This document shows, piece after piece, positions 62,262 to 64,000 of a stretch of DNA of 64,000 nucleotides. Source of the stretch: Caldilinea sp. CFX5 (GTDB lineage Bacteria; Chloroflexota; Anaerolineae; Caldilineales; Caldilineaceae); NCBI GenBank assembly GCA_021405325.1, contig QWII01000067.1, positions 44,308 through 108,307 on the forward strand, in the 5' to 3' direction. The position numbers were made by a program, and so were the translations under genes. A model generated the notes under the pieces. It had not been told where the DNA came from. It saw nothing but the letters and a program-made list of their open reading frames with translations, and made no database searches. Each line of letters starts with the position of its first letter. Positions within the stretch are counted from its first letter, which is position 1.

Positions 62262-62954
62262 ATGACATCATCTTCACAGACTTTGGATTCACTCTCGTTG
62301 TCCGGGCTTGCGGATCATTGCCGGCAGGAGAGCGAACATTATTTTCGTGGTCAACCCCACGACCCAGCTTACTGCTATGAACTCTTTCGGCGCGCCATTG
62401 TTGAACGCGCAGAGGGAGCCTGGGCGTGTCTCTATGAACAATATACGCCCCTGGTCGCCGGTTGGGTGGAACGGCACAGCGGCTATGCCGACAGCGGTGA
62501 AGATGTGGGCTACTTTGTCAACCGCGCCTTTGAGAAGATGTGGTCGGCCATCCCGACGGCCAAGTTTGCCCGCTTCCCCGATCTCAAGTCGCTCCTGCGT
62601 TATCTCCAACTCTGTGTCCATAGTGTGATTATCGACCACATTCGCGCCGAAGAGGTCACCGTCCTGGAAGAGCCGACGATTATTTTAGCGGGCGTCGAGG
62701 AACCAATTTTGGATGCCATTCAACAGGAAAGCTTTTGGCAGGAGCTACGCCGGCGCTTGCATAACGAACGGGAAGAGCAATTGCTCTATTACCGGTACGG
62801 CCTTGGCTTTAAGCCCCGTCAGGTTTGTGAATATTTCCCCACCGAATTTCCCGACATCAACGAAGTCTATAGTCTGACCCAAAACATTCTGGCTCGCTTA
62901 CGACGAGATGACGAATTGCACCAATTATTTCAGGCCGAATTTGTCGTATCGTAA
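62262..62954 (+). CDS. RNA polymerase sigma factor (ECF-like)
   Basis: 230 residues. Region 2 is seen as ACLYEQYTPLVAGWVERH and VNRAFEKMWSAI with DHIRAEEV; region 4 is recognised less well, in EEQLLYYRYGLGFKPRQVCEYFP then INEVYSLTQNILARLRRD. Divergent from classical ECF factors but of the kind found with a double zinc-finger partner in filamentous phyla. The next gene, 75 bp downstream, is the likely anti-sigma factor. Confidence 0.7.
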   Translation: MTSSSQTLDSLSLSGLADHCRQESEHYFRGQPHDPAYCYELFRRAIVERAEGAWACLYEQYTPLVAGWVERHSGYADSGEDVGYFVNRAFEKMWSAIPTAKFARFPDLKSLLRYLQLCVHSVIIDHIRAEEVTVLEEPTIILAGVEEPILDAIQQESFWQELRRRLHNEREEQLLYYRYGLGFKPRQVCEYFPTEFPDINEVYSLTQNILARLRRDDELHQLFQAEFVVS

Positions 62955-63029
62955 CGGAAAAGTGGCTACGCTATCGTTTAGAGTAACATGAGGAACTATT
63001 ATCAACCGAACAAAGGCAAAGGGGCAACC

Positions 63030-63866
63030 ATGGCGTGTGTACGATTGACCAAGTTGAGTGACAGTGAGCTATTGGCGTACCTGGCCGGTGACGCTGATGC
63101 CGCCATCGGCGCTCATTTGGCTCTGTGCCATGAGTGTCAACAGCGAGCGGCTGCCCTGGCTGCCCAAGAACGCCGCTTAACCGTCAGCCTCTATCGCCGC
63201 GCCTGTCCCCCTTCGCTCACCCTCGGTGAATACCAACTGGGCTTGCTACCTGCCACCGAGCGCCGCACGATTGCGCGTCATCTTCGGCAATGCCCACACT
63301 GCACCAATGAAGTGCAAATGCTAACCACTTACTTGGATGATGTCGCCCCCACCCTAGAAGTTGCACCAACGCTTGGATTACAGAAACGGGTGCGCATTCT
63401 CGTCGCGCGGCTGGTGGAGAACCTCCCCAGTGTTGATCCCGCTGGCGGGCTATTCACCGGTACACCACCGGCGTTGGCCGGTGTGCGTGGCGACGCCGGC
63501 GCCCACCTGGTCTACGCCGTCGAAGAGGTGCAGGTGATTATCGATGTACAGACCGATGCCCAACAGCCGGCGTACCGGGTGTTGCTTGGGTTACTTTTGG
63601 GATTAGCCGATCCGCAGCAGATCACGGCCCAGCTTTGGCCCGCTGAAGCGCCGGTGGCTGACCGCCAAGTTACAACAGCACAAGAGACAAGCCAGCGCTC
63701 AGCGCCCCCTGCGCGCATCTCTGCATCGCCGGCCAAACCGGTTGCCGCCACCACGGTTGATGAGCTGGGCAACTTTGTGCTGAGCGCCCTCACGCCCGGC
63801 ATTTACGATCTCGTCCTCAGCAGTGACAAAGCTGAAGTGCATATTCAGACTTTGCTGATTGTGTAG
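63030..63866 (+). CDS. Double zinc-finger anti-sigma-like protein with regulatory beta domain
   Basis: 278 residues from ATG 63030 behind AAAGGGGCAACC; ATG 62988 is an alternative. Two ZAS-type motifs: HLALCHECQQ near 26 and HLRQCPHCTNE near 84, each with an H...CxxC set. A middle domain of about 120 residues is unrecognised. The end (ELGNFVLSALTPGIYDLVLSS) resembles the carboxypeptidase regulatory-like (Ig-type) fold. There is no membrane helix, so a soluble partner binding the sigma factor is inferred. Confidence 0.7.
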   Translation: MACVRLTKLSDSELLAYLAGDADAAIGAHLALCHECQQRAAALAAQERRLTVSLYRRACPPSLTLGEYQLGLLPATERRTIARHLRQCPHCTNEVQMLTTYLDDVAPTLEVAPTLGLQKRVRILVARLVENLPSVDPAGGLFTGTPPALAGVRGDAGAHLVYAVEEVQVIIDVQTDAQQPAYRVLLGLLLGLADPQQITAQLWPAEAPVADRQVTTAQETSQRSAPPARISASPAKPVAATTVDELGNFVLSALTPGIYDLVLSSDKAEVHIQTLLIV

Positions 63867-63870
63867 ATAT

Positions 63871-63973
63871 GTTGGTTTCGACAAGCTCAACCGACGTTGG
63901 TTACAAGCTCAACCGACGTTGGTTACAAGCTCAACCGACGTTGGTTGAGCTTGTCGAAACCAACGTCGGCTGA
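63871..63973. repeat. Three 22-bp direct repeats closed by an inverted copy
   Basis: Units at 63881, 63903 and 63925 (acaagctcaaccgacgttgg core), with a flanking gttggtttcg before and the exact inverse ggttgagcttgtcgaaac at 63943-63960 after. Shares the GAGCTTGTCGAA core with the in-gene repeat at 60376-60417. It is the last spacer of the window. Confidence 0.85.
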
Positions 63974-64000
63974 GCGGGCGCCCTTGGGGCGCGAAACCAA

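Noticed and set aside
63881..63946. Three 22-bp repeats as a CRISPR or attachment site
   Set aside because: No spacers between units, no cas genes, no integrase; shared core with an in-gene repeat indicates an ordinary intergenic repeat family.
1..64000. tRNA, rRNA, riboswitch and replication-origin features
   Set aside because: I looked for them by eye and found none that I could support; short structured elements could have been missed without a covariance search.

Overview
The window looks like chromosomal DNA of a moderately GC-rich, free-living bacterium, most plausibly a member of the Chloroflexota (Anaerolineae/Caldilineales-like). The basis is gene content rather than a marker gene: several very large HTH/NB-ARC/TPR and SARP-type regulators, a sigma factor paired with a zinc-finger protein, many heterodimer-type and MFS exporters, a secreted protein ending in a YLPL-type tail, and spacers filled with large hairpins. 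No rRNA, tRNA, CRISPR array, phage or complete insertion sequence was recognised.

Layout. 1-8.5 kb: one plus-strand operon that looks polysaccharide-related. It holds a three-domain nucleotidyltransferase/kinase/heparinase fusion, an aminoglycoside-phosphotransferase-fold (APH-fold) kinase, a glycosyltransferase/polysaccharide-deacetylase fusion and a third APH-fold protein that has lost its catalytic residues. 8.5-12.1 kb: DUF2905 membrane protein, double thioredoxin, threonine synthase and a broken RNase III. 12.2-21 kb (minus): TIM-barrel aldolase-like protein, enolase-superfamily dehydratase, AAA ATPase with a nuclease-like tail, fused molybdenum hydroxylase with an NCS1-type permease, YjbR protein, LysE exporter and a MazF toxin-antitoxin pair. 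22.3-27.1 kb: asymmetric heterodimeric ABC exporter, then a two-gene HNH module between imperfect 26-bp direct repeats. 27.2-33.4 kb (minus): a split PEP-synthase/rifampin-phosphotransferase-like enzyme with an MFS exporter, preceded by an AraC regulator. 33.7-42.9 kb: small secreted and enzyme genes (ABM monooxygenase, LLM oxidoreductase, SnoaL-like), a damaged SARP regulator, an intact XRE/NB-ARC/TPR regulator, and a DUF5678/retropepsin pair.

43-52.9 kb is a decay zone. It contains a Gfo/Idh/MocA gene stopped inside a perfect palindrome, a chimeric NB-ARC regulator, an IS3-type transposase N-terminal remnant, a cyclase interrupted by a stop, shards of an AAA/TPR regulator, a CocE-type hydrolase with a short internal inversion that restores an open frame when flipped back, a PIN toxin stopped by an amber codon next to an intact antitoxin, and a deletion remnant of the HNH-module partner. 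TAA, TGA and TAG are all involved, so codon reassignment is not the explanation. Real decay and assembly error must be separated with reads.

52.8-64 kb: Bcr/CflA exporter, truncated HAD protein, GMC oxidoreductase, TPR histidine kinase, a cyclase divergent from a CehA/McbA-like metallohydrolase, and a sigma factor with a double zinc-finger partner. A repeat with core GAGCTTGTCGAA occurs both inside the metallohydrolase gene and in the last spacer.
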